A stretch of DNA of 53,733 bases. Source: Bacteroidota bacterium (GTDB taxonomy: Bacteria; Bacteroidota; Bacteroidia; AKYH767-A; OLB10). Made by a program: the position numbers and the translations under genes. The stretch spans positions 1 to 53,733 of the forward strand of contig JAHEMF010000015.1 of assembly GCA_024643795.1 (NCBI GenBank). Direction: 5' to 3'. Shown piece after piece: positions 9,144 to 17,316 of this stretch (the stretch's first letter is position 1; the number at the start of each line of letters is the position of its first letter). Under the pieces are notes generated by a model. It worked only from the letters and a program-made list of their open reading frames with translations, was not told where the DNA came from and did not search any database.

Positions 9144-11222
9144 TCAGTATTTCAATAATCCGGCAATTACCTCTTTTACTTTATTTGCATTTGGAATCAT
9201 AGTTTGTTCCAGAGTAGAATTAAGTGGAATGGCAGGCAGATTTTCTGAACCATAAGTTCGTACCGGCGCATCCAAAAATTTAAAACATTCTTCTGAAATT
9301 CTTCCGGCAAGGGCCTGGGCGAAAGAGTTAGATGGAGGCTCTTCAGTAAGAACAAGACAACGATGATTCTTTTTCACCGACTCAAATATCATTTCATGAT
9401 CTATAGGGTTGAGTGTTCTCAGATCCACCACTTCTACTCTTCCGGGAAAATCAGTAGCAGCATTTTTTGCCCAATACACTCCCATACCATATGTTATAAC
9501 CGTTAGTGTTGGTTCATTTATTGAATCATCAGACCGGAGCACATATCTTCCTTTTCCAAATGGTATTATGTATGATTCGTCAGGCTCAACCGTTTTTGCA
9601 TCTTCGGTTCCTTTGATCTTCGACCAGTATAACCCCTTGTGTTCAAAGATAACAACCGGGTTTGGGTCATAGTAAGCACTCTTGATAAGTCCTTTGAGAT
9701 CCGCACCGGTACTGGGATACGCCACCTTTATTCCTCTGATATTTGTTACTACCGACTCTACGCTGGAAGAATGATAAGGTCCTCCACTGCCATATGCACC
9801 TATAGGAACTCTGATTATACACGAAACAGGCCACTTACCGTTTGATAAATAACACGACCTGCTAACCTCGGTGAACAGCTGGTTCAATCCCGGCCATATA
9901 TAATCAGCAAACTGTACCTCAACTATTGGTTTCAAACCTGCAGCCGACATACCTACTGTGCTTCCTATTATGAATGCCTCTTGAATAGGAGTATTGAAAA
10001 CTCTTGAATCTCCGAACTTTTGGGCCAGTGTAGCCGCTTCCCTGAACACGCCTCCCAAACGTTTACCAACATCCTGACCATATAGCAAACACTCAGGGTG
10101 TTTCTGCATCAATTCCTGAACGGCAAACAATGCGCAGTCAACCATTACTTTTTTTTCTCTGCCTGCCGGAGCTCTTTCTCCTGTTTCTTCGGTTACGGAA
10201 GTAGGTGCATAATCATGAGTGAAAAGATCTTCCGGATCAGGATCGGGGCTGTTAGCTGACCGTATATAGTGTTCCTGAACTAACTTGGTAGCTTCATCTT
10301 CAATATTAGCCAATTGTTCATCGGTGAATCCAAAGTCGAGCAGCTGGCTTCTGAAGCGAGGATAAGGGTCTCTTAACGCACTCTTCTCCAGGTCGTCACG
10401 ATACCATTCTTTCCTCACTCCAGATGTATGATGGTTGAGCAAAGGCACTTTAGCATGGATCATGAATGGCCTTCGCTCGGTACGTATCAATTCAATCACC
10501 TCCCTGACAGTCTGATAACTCCTGATAAAATCAGTGCCATCAATGCTGCGTACTTCTAAACCTTTGAATCCTTTGGCATATTCACTCGCATCCATGGCGC
10601 GGATCTCATCAGCTGAAGCTGAAATGTCCCACTCATTATCCTGAACCAGGTACAGGATAGGAAGTTTTTTTAATACCGCCATCTGTAAAGCCTCGGCCAC
10701 TTCACCTTCTGTAACGGATGCATCACCCAGCGAACAAACCACTACCGGATTATCTTCATCAGCATTATTCAAACCGATCTGTTCCTTGTACCATAATCCC
10801 ATAGCCACACCGGTAGAAGGTATTGCCTGCATCCCGGTTGCCGATGATTGCATGGGTATTTTAGGCATATCATCCCTGTTCAGGCTTGGATGGCAATAAT
10901 ATAGCCTACCACCGCTGAACGGGTCGTCCTTTTTGGCCATAAGCTGTAACATCAGCTCATAGGGCTCCATGCCTATCGACAGCAGCATGCTGTCGTCGCG
11001 ATAATATGCTGAAAGGAAGTCCTGTGGCTTTAACTGTAACCCAGTAGCGATCTGAATTGCTTCATGGCCACGCGATGTTGCGTGCACATATTTTGAAGTG
11101 AACTGAAAATTCTTCTCATAGATCTCTGTCATTGCCTTTGCTGTACACATAAGGCGAAAAGCTTTTAACAGGGTTGCTTCTGATATCTCCGTCTTACTTT
11201 CCTTTATAGGTGTTTGTGCCAT
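9144..11222 (-). CDS. Fused alpha/beta 2-oxoacid dehydrogenase E1 (branched-chain type)
   Basis: 692 residues combining E1-alpha (about 1-345) and E1-beta (about 355-692), which are separate proteins in many bacteria. It performs thiamine-diphosphate-dependent decarboxylation of a 2-oxo acid and acylates the lipoyl E2. In the alpha part, SRGHEAIQIATGLQL, YYRDDSMLL and a ThDP motif GDASVTEGEVAEA ... VQDNEWDIS are seen. In the beta part, LYGQDVGKRLGGVF, PIQEAFIIG and VEVQFADYIWPGLNQL are seen. The single-chain form is common in Bacteroidota and is usually annotated as branched-chain 2-oxoisovalerate dehydrogenase E1. E2 and E3 are not here. It is the last gene of the Paa-linked minus-strand series, 47 bases after the enoyl-CoA hydratase-family gene. 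Confidence 0.88.
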   Translation of the reverse strand: MAQTPIKESKTEISEATLLKAFRLMCTAKAMTEIYEKNFQFTSKYVHATSRGHEAIQIATGLQLKPQDFLSAYYRDDSMLLSIGMEPYELMLQLMAKKDDPFSGGRLYYCHPSLNRDDMPKIPMQSSATGMQAIPSTGVAMGLWYKEQIGLNNADEDNPVVVCSLGDASVTEGEVAEALQMAVLKKLPILYLVQDNEWDISASADEIRAMDASEYAKGFKGLEVRSIDGTDFIRSYQTVREVIELIRTERRPFMIHAKVPLLNHHTSGVRKEWYRDDLEKSALRDPYPRFRSQLLDFGFTDEQLANIEDEATKLVQEHYIRSANSPDPDPEDLFTHDYAPTSVTEETGERAPAGREKKVMVDCALFAVQELMQKHPECLLYGQDVGKRLGGVFREAATLAQKFGDSRVFNTPIQEAFIIGSTVGMSAAGLKPIVEVQFADYIWPGLNQLFTEVSRSCYLSNGKWPVSCIIRVPIGAYGSGGPYHSSSVESVVTNIRGIKVAYPSTGADLKGLIKSAYYDPNPVVIFEHKGLYWSKIKGTEDAKTVEPDESYIIPFGKGRYVLRSDDSINEPTLTVITYGMGVYWAKNAATDFPGRVEVVDLRTLNPIDHEMIFESVKKNHRCLVLTEEPPSNSFAQALAGRISEECFKFLDAPVRTYGSENLPAIPLNSTLEQTMIPNANKVKEVIAGLLKY

Positions 11223-11226
11223 CTTA

Positions 11227-11234
11227 CAAATTTA
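11227..11234 (-). promoter_or_regulatory. Candidate -7 box of the E1 gene, 4 bases from its ATG
   Basis: Minus-strand TAAATTTG, then TAAG, then the ATG at 11222, the same geometry as upstream of the sugar dehydrogenase gene and nearly that of paaA. TTG triplets lie upstream, but at about 13 bases rather than 17-23, so the -33 element is not convincing. It could be an internal promoter within the Paa-linked series. Confidence 0.35.
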
Positions 11235-11269
11235 CAATTCAAAAAATCAAAACGTTCGCCACCATATAC

Positions 11270-12037
11270 TTATCTGGCACCGGCTTTAAATTTACGTATG
11301 GCTTCGCGGGTAAAGTCAGATAACACCAGCCTTCCGCTGGTTTCTGCCCTCTCAGCCAGCAGTGTGCCCCAGTGGTCAGTACCCTGCCAGAATACTTTTT
11401 TCAGCTGCTCCATAGCCTCCGGATTACTGGTGGCTAGCCTGTCGGCCAAAGTCTGAAGTTTAGTGTCAAGTTCATCAATAGTATCAAACAACTCAGTATA
11501 CAATCCTTTTTCAAGGGCCCACTGTGATGTCCACCACGCAGAAGCATTGATAGCCATAGCCGAAAATGCTGATGTACCCACTTTGCGTTCTACTGCCGGA
11601 CCAACAACAAAAGGGCCAATACCTACGGCTAACTCCGAAAGCTTTACTGAGGCAGATACATGGGCGTATACATAGTCGGCTGCCGCAGCAACTCCTACAC
11701 CACCGCCCACTGCTTTACCCTGAATACGGGCTATCACAAACTTGGGACATGTTCTGATGGCATTGATAACACTGGCGAATCCTGAAAAGAACTTACGCCC
11801 TTCTTCCATATCCTTTATGGCTACTAATTCATCAAAGGAAGCACCGGCACAAAAAGCCTTCTCACCTTCACTCTTTAAAATAACCACTCTGCAGGAGTTA
11901 TCTTTACCTGCCGATTCAATTGCATCCGCCAGTGAGCGTAACAAAGCGCCAGGCAGTGAATTGCTTTGGGGGTGGTAAAATGAAACGGTATGTACCGGTC
12001 CGTTCTTCTGTACTTCAACTTGTCCTTCTGCAACCAT
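11270..12037 (-). CDS. Enoyl-CoA hydratase/isomerase (crotonase) family protein
   Basis: 255 residues, standard crotonase length. The CoA/oxyanion motifs AFCAGASFDEL (about 62-72) and QGKAVGGGVGVAAAADY (about 105-121) are present. Of the two catalytic glutamates of classical hydratases, the first position (Glu in GGCELA of the rat enzyme) is Gly here. The second is retained in KLSELAVGIG. That single-Glu pattern is seen in several isomerases and in some atypical hydratases. In context it may supply the PaaF step (2,3-dehydroadipyl-CoA hydration), but the missing Glu argues for caution, so no symbol is given. It lies 15 bases after the SHOCT protein gene, within a run of Paa genes. Confidence 0.82.
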   Translation of the reverse strand: MVAEGQVEVQKNGPVHTVSFYHPQSNSLPGALLRSLADAIESAGKDNSCRVVILKSEGEKAFCAGASFDELVAIKDMEEGRKFFSGFASVINAIRTCPKFVIARIQGKAVGGGVGVAAAADYVYAHVSASVKLSELAVGIGPFVVGPAVERKVGTSAFSAMAINASAWWTSQWALEKGLYTELFDTIDELDTKLQTLADRLATSNPEAMEQLKKVFWQGTDHWGTLLAERAETSGRLVLSDFTREAIRKFKAGAR

Positions 12038-12052
12038 TATGTAATGTTCTAT

Positions 12053-12649
12053 TTAGCCTAACAAATTTCTCTTTTGAGAATTGAACTCTTCGTCGGTAAG
12101 CATTCCCTTTTCGCGTAAACTTCCCAGACGTTCAAGCTGCATCAGCTTATCTTCAAAACTAAGATGTACGCTTGCAGGCTTGCGGTTTTCAGGGGCTGCT
12201 GTTTCCGGGATGGATGTATCTTCTTCATCAGCATTTTCGTCGGCCGACCGGCGGCGGCTTAAACGGCGCAGGAAGAAAACAAGGGTTATCATTAGCAATA
12301 CCCCAACCAGGAAATTAAATACTATCAGTATTCTGTTACTTTGATTCAGATGTAGGTTATCGCTATGAAACCCGTCCAGCTGCTCAGAAAGGTCATTCTT
12401 TTCAGCATCCAGGCGCATGATCTCGTCACGTAAACCTGCAACCATGAGTTTCTCTTTGTCCAGCATCACAGATGTAGCTTTTATAGCTGAATCCTTTGCT
12501 ATAAGCACATTTTCCATACTATCCAGCTGGGCTTTCTGCTCATTGATAAGGTTAATGTAGGTCTTTGCAGAGGTGCGTTGAGCCAGTACTGCTGAAGAAA
12601 ATCCAACTCCTAGAATTATGCAAACTACTGCTATAAGTTTATATTTCAT
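12053..12649 (-). CDS. Membrane protein with coiled coil and C-terminal SHOCT domain, function unknown
   Basis: I start at the ATG at 12649 (198 residues, MKYKLIAVVCII). A longer frame runs back into paaZ and lacks a sensible N-terminus. The order is: signal peptide or first membrane helix (about 4-24), a charged heptad-like coiled coil (about 35-95; INEQKAQLDSMENV, LDAEKNDLSEQL), a transmembrane helix (about 102-122; ILIVFNFLVGVLLMI), an Arg-rich stop-transfer stretch (FFLRRLSRRR), an acidic linker, and a final ~32-residue SHOCT motif (LERLGSLREKGMLTDEEFNSQKRNLL). SHOCT segments mediate oligomerisation or protein contacts. It sits 13 bases after paaZ and 15 before the crotonase gene, so it is co-transcribed with catabolic enzymes despite no obvious catabolic role. 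Confidence 0.75.
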   Translation of the reverse strand: MKYKLIAVVCIILGVGFSSAVLAQRTSAKTYINLINEQKAQLDSMENVLIAKDSAIKATSVMLDKEKLMVAGLRDEIMRLDAEKNDLSEQLDGFHSDNLHLNQSNRILIVFNFLVGVLLMITLVFFLRRLSRRRSADENADEEDTSIPETAAPENRKPASVHLSFEDKLMQLERLGSLREKGMLTDEEFNSQKRNLLG

Positions 12650-12662
12650 ATATGCATGGGGG

Positions 12663-14708
12663 TTAGTTTGGTTCTTTCCGTTCAACCAGGGTAAGTACGG
12701 TCTCAGTGGCCACAGTTTCGCCATTCTGGTTTGTCACTTCCACATCCCATTCAACTACACCTTGTGGTATCTGGCCTTCTTTGAGTTCTTTCTTGACCTT
12801 TCGCAGGCATGTAAGCCTTACGGCGATAGTGTCGCCCACATATACCGGTTGGGTAAAGCGAAGGTTATCCAGTCCGTAATTTGCCAGTACAGGCCCTTTC
12901 TTAGGATCCACAAACAGTCCGGCCGCAGCCGAAATAATGAAATATCCATGAGCCACTCTCTTTTCAAAGATGGACCCATCGAGGGATGTTTCATCGGTAT
13001 GTGCATAAAAGAAATCACCGCTTACACCGGCAAAATTCACAATATCGGCTTCGGTTACCGTTCGTTTGTGTGTGTACAAGGTGTCGCCCACTTCAATCTC
13101 TTCAAAGTACTTTCTGAAAGGATGGATCACATCTTCCTTAACCTTGGCACCACGTATATACTCATTGGTTATGTGCATTAGTGTGGTAGGAGACCCCTGC
13201 AATGCGGTACGCTGCATGTAGTGCCTCACACTCCTTACTCCGCCCAGTTCTTCACCGCCACCGGCTCTTCCCGGCCCTCCATGAACTAGGTGTGCCAGCG
13301 GACTGCCGTGGCCTGTTGATTCACCGGCACAATCAGCATTCACGAACATTAACCTGCCATGATAAGCCGCGGTTCCCATGGCCATTTCTCTGGCGAAGGA
13401 GTCATCGGCTGTAAACACAGATCCTACCAGACTTCCCTGGCCCTTTTTCGCCAGCTCTATGGCTTCATCAGTGGTTTTGTAAGGCATAATAGTACTCACC
13501 GGCCCAAATGCCTCCACATCGTGCGGAAGTGAATTTGAAATAGGGTCTTTGCAATAGAGCAGCAATGAAGGGAAGAATGCTCCTTTCGACTTATCGGCTC
13601 CTATAACATCAAAATTCTTGAGATCGCCATATACCAGCTCACAACATTGCATTAGTTCCTGAACTCGGTTACCCACTTCCTCAACCTGACCTCGGCTGGC
13701 CAGAGGCCCCATGCGTACTCCTTCAGCCAGCGGATCGCCCAAAATGGAGCCTGTGAGCCTCTTTGAAAGTGCATTTATCAGATCCTGTGCATAGGCTTCA
13801 GGGACCATTGTACGGCGGATGGCAGTACACTTTTGTCCGGCCTTGGTGGTCATTTCGCGTGCCACTTCTTTAACAAACAGGTCGAATTCCACTGTTCCCG
13901 GTTTGGCATCAGGCCCTAAAATGGAACAATTGAGTGAATCGGCTTCCATGTTGAAGCGAACCGAATGCTCAACGATCGAGCTCTTCTGCTTCAGCATCTT
14001 ACCAGTGGCCGCAGAACCAGTGAAAGTAACCACATCCTGAAGGTTAACGTGGTCCAGAATGTCGCCGGCACTTCCGCAAATTAACTGAAGTGATCCTTCA
14101 GGTAAAATACCTGAACTTATTATTTCTCTGACCATTAACTCTGTTAAATAACAGGTGGCTGTAGCCGGTTTAATTATTGCCGGAACACCAGCCAGAATGG
14201 TAGGTGCCAGTTTTTCGAGCATCCCCCAGCAGGGGAAATTAAAAGCATTAATATGGATAGCTACACCTTCTAACGGCACGCATATATGGTGACCTATAAA
14301 AGTACCTTGTTTGGATATCACTTCCGGATCACCATCAATCAAAAACGGGGAGTCTGGAAGCTCTCGTCGCCCTTTGGAGGCAAACACGAAAACAGTGCCT
14401 ATACCACCGTCAATATCAACCCACGAATCGCTTTTGGTAGCTCCCGTTGCATATGATAACTTATAAAAGAGGTCTTTCTTTGTATTCAGGTGCAAAGCAA
14501 GAGCCTTCAGCATCAGGGCCCTTTCATGAAAGGTCATTTTCCTGAGTGCAGGTCCCCCTTTGCTGCGCGCATATTCCAGCATCGATTTGAAATCCAATCC
14601 TTCCGATCCGGCAAAACCCAATGACTCACCGGTCACCGCATTGAACAGCTCTGTACCATTTCCAGAGCCTTCAACCCATTGACCCTGTGCATAATTCTTA
14701 ATTCTCAT
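12663..14708 (-). CDS. paaZ: PaaZ: oxepin-CoA hydrolase / semialdehyde dehydrogenase
   Basis: 681 residues, the full bifunctional length. The N-terminal aldehyde dehydrogenase domain (about 1-520) shows [10 protein letters not shown] (about 225-234), FNMEADSLN with the general-base Glu, and the catalytic Cys near residue 292 in [10 protein letters not shown]. The C-terminal MaoC-like hot-dog domain (about 530-681) shows the Asp/His hydratase pair in [16 protein letters not shown] and then [15 protein letters not shown]. The hydratase part opens the oxepin-CoA ring and the dehydrogenase part oxidises the resulting semialdehyde to 3-oxo-5,6-dehydrosuberyl-CoA. It follows paaY by about 100 bases and is preceded by a good -7 box, so it may head its own transcript. 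Confidence 0.96.
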   Translation of the reverse strand: MRIKNYAQGQWVEGSGNGTELFNAVTGESLGFAGSEGLDFKSMLEYARSKGGPALRKMTFHERALMLKALALHLNTKKDLFYKLSYATGATKSDSWVDIDGGIGTVFVFASKGRRELPDSPFLIDGDPEVISKQGTFIGHHICVPLEGVAIHINAFNFPCWGMLEKLAPTILAGVPAIIKPATATCYLTELMVREIISSGILPEGSLQLICGSAGDILDHVNLQDVVTFTGSAATGKMLKQKSSIVEHSVRFNMEADSLNCSILGPDAKPGTVEFDLFVKEVAREMTTKAGQKCTAIRRTMVPEAYAQDLINALSKRLTGSILGDPLAEGVRMGPLASRGQVEEVGNRVQELMQCCELVYGDLKNFDVIGADKSKGAFFPSLLLYCKDPISNSLPHDVEAFGPVSTIMPYKTTDEAIELAKKGQGSLVGSVFTADDSFAREMAMGTAAYHGRLMFVNADCAGESTGHGSPLAHLVHGGPGRAGGGEELGGVRSVRHYMQRTALQGSPTTLMHITNEYIRGAKVKEDVIHPFRKYFEEIEVGDTLYTHKRTVTEADIVNFAGVSGDFFYAHTDETSLDGSIFEKRVAHGYFIISAAAGLFVDPKKGPVLANYGLDNLRFTQPVYVGDTIAVRLTCLRKVKKELKEGQIPQGVVEWDVEVTNQNGETVATETVLTLVERKEPN

Positions 14709-14739
14709 GAAATTAATGATTGAAACAAGATGAGGTGAG

Positions 14740-14747
14740 CAAAGATA
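14740..14747 (-). promoter_or_regulatory. Candidate -7 box upstream of paaZ
   Basis: Minus-strand TATCTTTG followed by C, an exact TAnnTTTG match, 31 bases upstream of the paaZ ATG in the 100-base gap after paaY. The nearest upstream TTG is 13 bases away, shorter than the usual 17-23. Confidence 0.4.
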
Positions 14748-14808
14748 TTAATGTTTTGCCCAATCCTTTACCCTGAAGGGTGGATATAATCAACCTTTTG
14801 CTGAAATG

Positions 14809-15399
14809 CTATTTAGTCTCGTTCCAGGTCTTGTATCCCGGGTTCTGCACCTGGCGGCCGGCGGGTATTTCGCGCAGGGGTTCACATTCCTTTAAAGTCT
14901 GTGAACATGTTTCAGGCAATGACTGATACAGGCGGGTGCCTTCGGTTTTCCAATCTATCATTTCCTGGCTAACTTCTTTAATGATCTTAGCAGGATTACC
15001 GGCCACTACGCTTCGCGGTGGGATGATGGTTTCGGCTTTAACAAAAGCCAGCGCTCCAACAATACATTCATCGCCGATAACTGCGTTATCCATGATAACT
15101 GCATTCATACCTATTAGCGAATTACGACCAATGGTAGCGCCGTGAATAATTGCTCCATGTCCGATGTGAGCCGATTCATGTAGCGTTACAGTCACTCCCG
15201 GAAACATATGAATAGTGCAGTTCTCCTGTACATTGCAGCCATCTTTTATTTCAATAAGTCCCCAGTCGCCTCGTATAGCGGCTCCGGGACCAATGTACAC
15301 ATCCTTACCTATGATCACATTACCCGTTACCACTGCCGATGGGTGCACAAAAGCAGATTGATGAACTACCGGTTTATATCCTTGAAATTCGTAGAACAT
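14809..15399 (-). CDS. paaY: PaaY: hexapeptide-repeat gamma-carbonic-anhydrase-like thioesterase
   Basis: 196 residues forming a left-handed beta-helix: repeats such as GNVIIG, KDVYIG, ATIGRNSLIG and AVIGDECIVG over about 20-140. The gamma-carbonic-anhydrase-type metal ligands His64 (CTIHMF), His81 (HIGHG) and His86 (IIHG) are all present. PaaY is a thioesterase that removes dead-end CoA adducts, such as 2-hydroxycyclohepta-1,4,6-triene-formyl-CoA, formed when PaaZ's two steps uncouple. The C-terminal tail (about 150-196) with LPETCSQTLKECEPL is typical of PaaY rather than plain carbonic anhydrase homologues. It lies 5 bases downstream of the thiolase gene. Confidence 0.93.
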   Translation of the reverse strand: MFYEFQGYKPVVHQSAFVHPSAVVTGNVIIGKDVYIGPGAAIRGDWGLIEIKDGCNVQENCTIHMFPGVTVTLHESAHIGHGAIIHGATIGRNSLIGMNAVIMDNAVIGDECIVGALAFVKAETIIPPRSVVAGNPAKIIKEVSQEMIDWKTEGTRLYQSLPETCSQTLKECEPLREIPAGRQVQNPGYKTWNETK

Positions 15400-15404
15400 G
15401 AGAT

Positions 15405-16616
15405 TTAGAGGTTGGTATTTTCAATGATCATCGCATAACCTTGTCCCACTCCAACACACATAGTACAAAGAGCATATTGTTTGCCCTGAAGCTGAAGTTC
15501 ATGAGCTGCTGTGAGGATGAGCCTGGCTCCTGACATTCCCAAAGGATGACCTAGGGCTATAGCACCGCCATTGGGATTAACCCTGGGATCGTTGTCGGCT
15601 ATACCCAGCTCTCGTAAACAAGCCAGACTTTGAGCAGCAAAGGCCTCATTTAATTCTATAACATCCATGTTATCAATTGATAAATTAGCCTTACTTAATG
15701 CTTTTCTTGATGCGGGTACCGGACCAATACCCATATATTTTGGCTCCACTCCTGCTACAGCTGAGGCAACAATTCTTGCCAGAGGCTTTTTACCGGTTCC
15801 TGCAAGGTATTTTTCAGAGGCAACCATCAAAGCGGCAGCACCATCGTTTATACCGCTTGCGTTTCCTGCCGTAACAGTGCCTCCTTCGCGGAAAGCCGGC
15901 CGCAAACGAGATAATATCTCAAGTGTTGTTCCAGGTTTGATGAACTCATCATCACTCACCACTACAGCAGCTCCTTTTCGCTGCGGAATGGTTACCGGAA
16001 AAATCTCACTTTTAAATCGTCCTTTTTCTCTGGCTGCAGTTGCTTTTTGTTGTGAGCGGAAAGAAAAGGCATCCTGATCATCACGGTTGATCTTGTATTT
16101 TTCAGCAACATTTTCTGCAGTCTCACCCATGCTATCAACCCCGTACATTTTCTTCATCTCAGGGTTCACAAACCTCCAGCCTATACTGGTGTCAAATATT
16201 TTTGAATCACGTCCGAAAGGGGTTGCTGATTTAGACAGCACATATGGAGCTCTCGACATACTTTCAACTCCACCTGCAATATATACCTCACCATCACCTA
16301 GCAGAACAGCGCGGGAGGCATTTACCACTGCAGCCATACCTGAGGCGCACAATATATTTACAGTTTCAGCAGGCACATCCACAGGCAAACCTGCCAGAAG
16401 TCCCGCCATACGGGCTACATTACGATTATCTTCACCTGCCTGGTTGGCACAACCCATCATGACCTGAGCAATATGAGCAGGTGAGATTTCTGCATTTCTG
16501 TTCATCAGTTCCCTGATAACACCTGCAGCCATATCATCAGCGCGCACTGGTGACAAAGCACCACCAAAACTTCCAACCGGTGTTCTTATTCCATCTACAA
16601 TAAATACGTTGTCCAT
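15405..16616 (-). CDS. paaJ: PaaJ-type 3-oxoadipyl-CoA / 3-oxo-5,6-dehydrosuberyl-CoA thiolase
   Basis: 403 residues, as expected for a degradative thiolase. The acyl-accepting Cys lies in NILCASGMAA (about residue 89), the base pair is His in GGAIALGHPLGMSG and Cys in LCTMCVGVGQG near the C-terminus, and VTAGNASGINDGAAAL is the CoA-binding segment. In PAA catabolism it acts twice, releasing acetyl-CoA from the C8 and C6 3-oxoacyl-CoA intermediates. Its position between paaI and paaY supports this assignment over a general acetyl-CoA acetyltransferase. ATG start; 37 bases after paaI. Confidence 0.92.
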   Translation of the reverse strand: MDNVFIVDGIRTPVGSFGGALSPVRADDMAAGVIRELMNRNAEISPAHIAQVMMGCANQAGEDNRNVARMAGLLAGLPVDVPAETVNILCASGMAAVVNASRAVLLGDGEVYIAGGVESMSRAPYVLSKSATPFGRDSKIFDTSIGWRFVNPEMKKMYGVDSMGETAENVAEKYKINRDDQDAFSFRSQQKATAAREKGRFKSEIFPVTIPQRKGAAVVVSDDEFIKPGTTLEILSRLRPAFREGGTVTAGNASGINDGAAALMVASEKYLAGTGKKPLARIVASAVAGVEPKYMGIGPVPASRKALSKANLSIDNMDVIELNEAFAAQSLACLRELGIADNDPRVNPNGGAIALGHPLGMSGARLILTAAHELQLQGKQYALCTMCVGVGQGYAMIIENTNL

Positions 16617-16653
16617 GTTGATTCCTAAAAATATGAAGGGCGAAGATACTGCT

Positions 16654-17082
16654 TTACGGTGCGTCAGGAAACCACTCTTCTTCTTTTCGAAAGACTATCC
16701 CTTTGAAAGCAGCTACCAGTTTTTGATCCTGATTAGTTACCATTACATTATAAATCCCGGTTCTGCGGGTCAGGTTCACTTCTTGAGCTGTAGCTATAAG
16801 TGTATCATCCATTTTTACAGGAGTGGTGAACGACATTGAAGCATCCAGCACCAGACTCTTTTTGTTATGTGAATTGGAAGCAAATGCCAGGGCACTATCG
16901 GCCAACGAAAAGCTTATCCCGCCATGAGCGATCCCAAAGCCATTCAACATCTCTTTTCGTACTTTCATTGACAGCGAACACGACCCTTCGTGTATGCTTA
17001 TAATCTCGATCCCAAGCCACTGACTGAAATAGTCGCCATCCATCATTTTGCTTACTACCCTTTCGGGGATGTTGTTTTTCAT
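16654..17082 (-). CDS. paaI: PaaI hot-dog thioesterase
   Basis: 142 residues with the hot-dog fold of the PaaI group, which hydrolyses hydroxyphenylacetyl- and phenylacetyl-CoA and rescues CoA from stalled intermediates. The diagnostic segment GFGIAHGGISFSLADSAL contains the HGG motif (His53) and the catalytic Asp62; LVLDASMSFTTPV and RRTGIYNVMV follow as in family members. It is the first gene of the distal Paa block on the minus strand and diverges from the PLP-enzyme gene across a 234-base interval. A near-consensus TATATTTA sits about 30 bases upstream but is not a full -7 match. Confidence 0.93.
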   Translation of the reverse strand: MKNNIPERVVSKMMDGDYFSQWLGIEIISIHEGSCSLSMKVRKEMLNGFGIAHGGISFSLADSALAFASNSHNKKSLVLDASMSFTTPVKMDDTLIATAQEVNLTRRTGIYNVMVTNQDQKLVAAFKGIVFRKEEEWFPDAP

Positions 17083-17190
17083 AATTTTCTTTTGCTTTTG
17101 TAAATATATTTAATATTTTTGGTGCTTAATCTTTACCAATCCCCCCAGATTGCCATAGGAAATCACCCCCCGAGTACGGTTTCCAGTAAA

Positions 17191-17306
17191 GGTTAAAGTG
17201 GGAATTCTTCCCAACTGACTGGCTTATTAGGCTTAGCACCGGCACCTATATGGTGCTGATTTTATTTGGCGTCTTCCTGAACAGAAGCAGATCAGAAACT
17301 TTAACC
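17191..17306 (+). promoter_or_regulatory. Structured leader upstream of the PLP enzyme gene (riboswitch-like, unassigned)
   Basis: GGTTAAAGT at 17191-17199 is perfectly complementary to ACTTTAACC at 17298-17306, so a 9-bp closing helix ends 10 bases before the ATG at 17317. Inside it are hairpins GGGAA/TTCCC (17200-17212), GCACC/GGTGC (17242-17256, competing with AGCACC at 17235-17240) and CTTC/GAAG (17273-17287). This shape is like a multi-branched regulatory leader. No known riboswitch class was recognised. The rest of 17083-17316 has C-rich runs (17140s and 17165-17171) but no exact promoter motif. Confidence 0.4.
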
Positions 17307-17316
17307 CCTTATTGAT

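Noticed and set aside
12650-12724. Longer N-terminus of the SHOCT protein
   Set aside because: It would run into paaZ's 3' end; the ATG at 12649 gives a normal signal peptide directly.
12618-13181. 187-residue plus-strand frame across paaZ and the SHOCT gene
   Set aside because: It lies opposite the clear PaaZ MaoC domain and has no family-like features; a shadow frame.
15667-16467. Two plus-strand frames opposite the thiolase gene
   Set aside because: They mirror the conserved thiolase coding sequence and have no sensible composition or context.
17083-17190. Possible small RNA or known riboswitch in the first half of the paaI-PLP gap
   Set aside because: Only C-rich runs and no stable structure or known consensus were found there.
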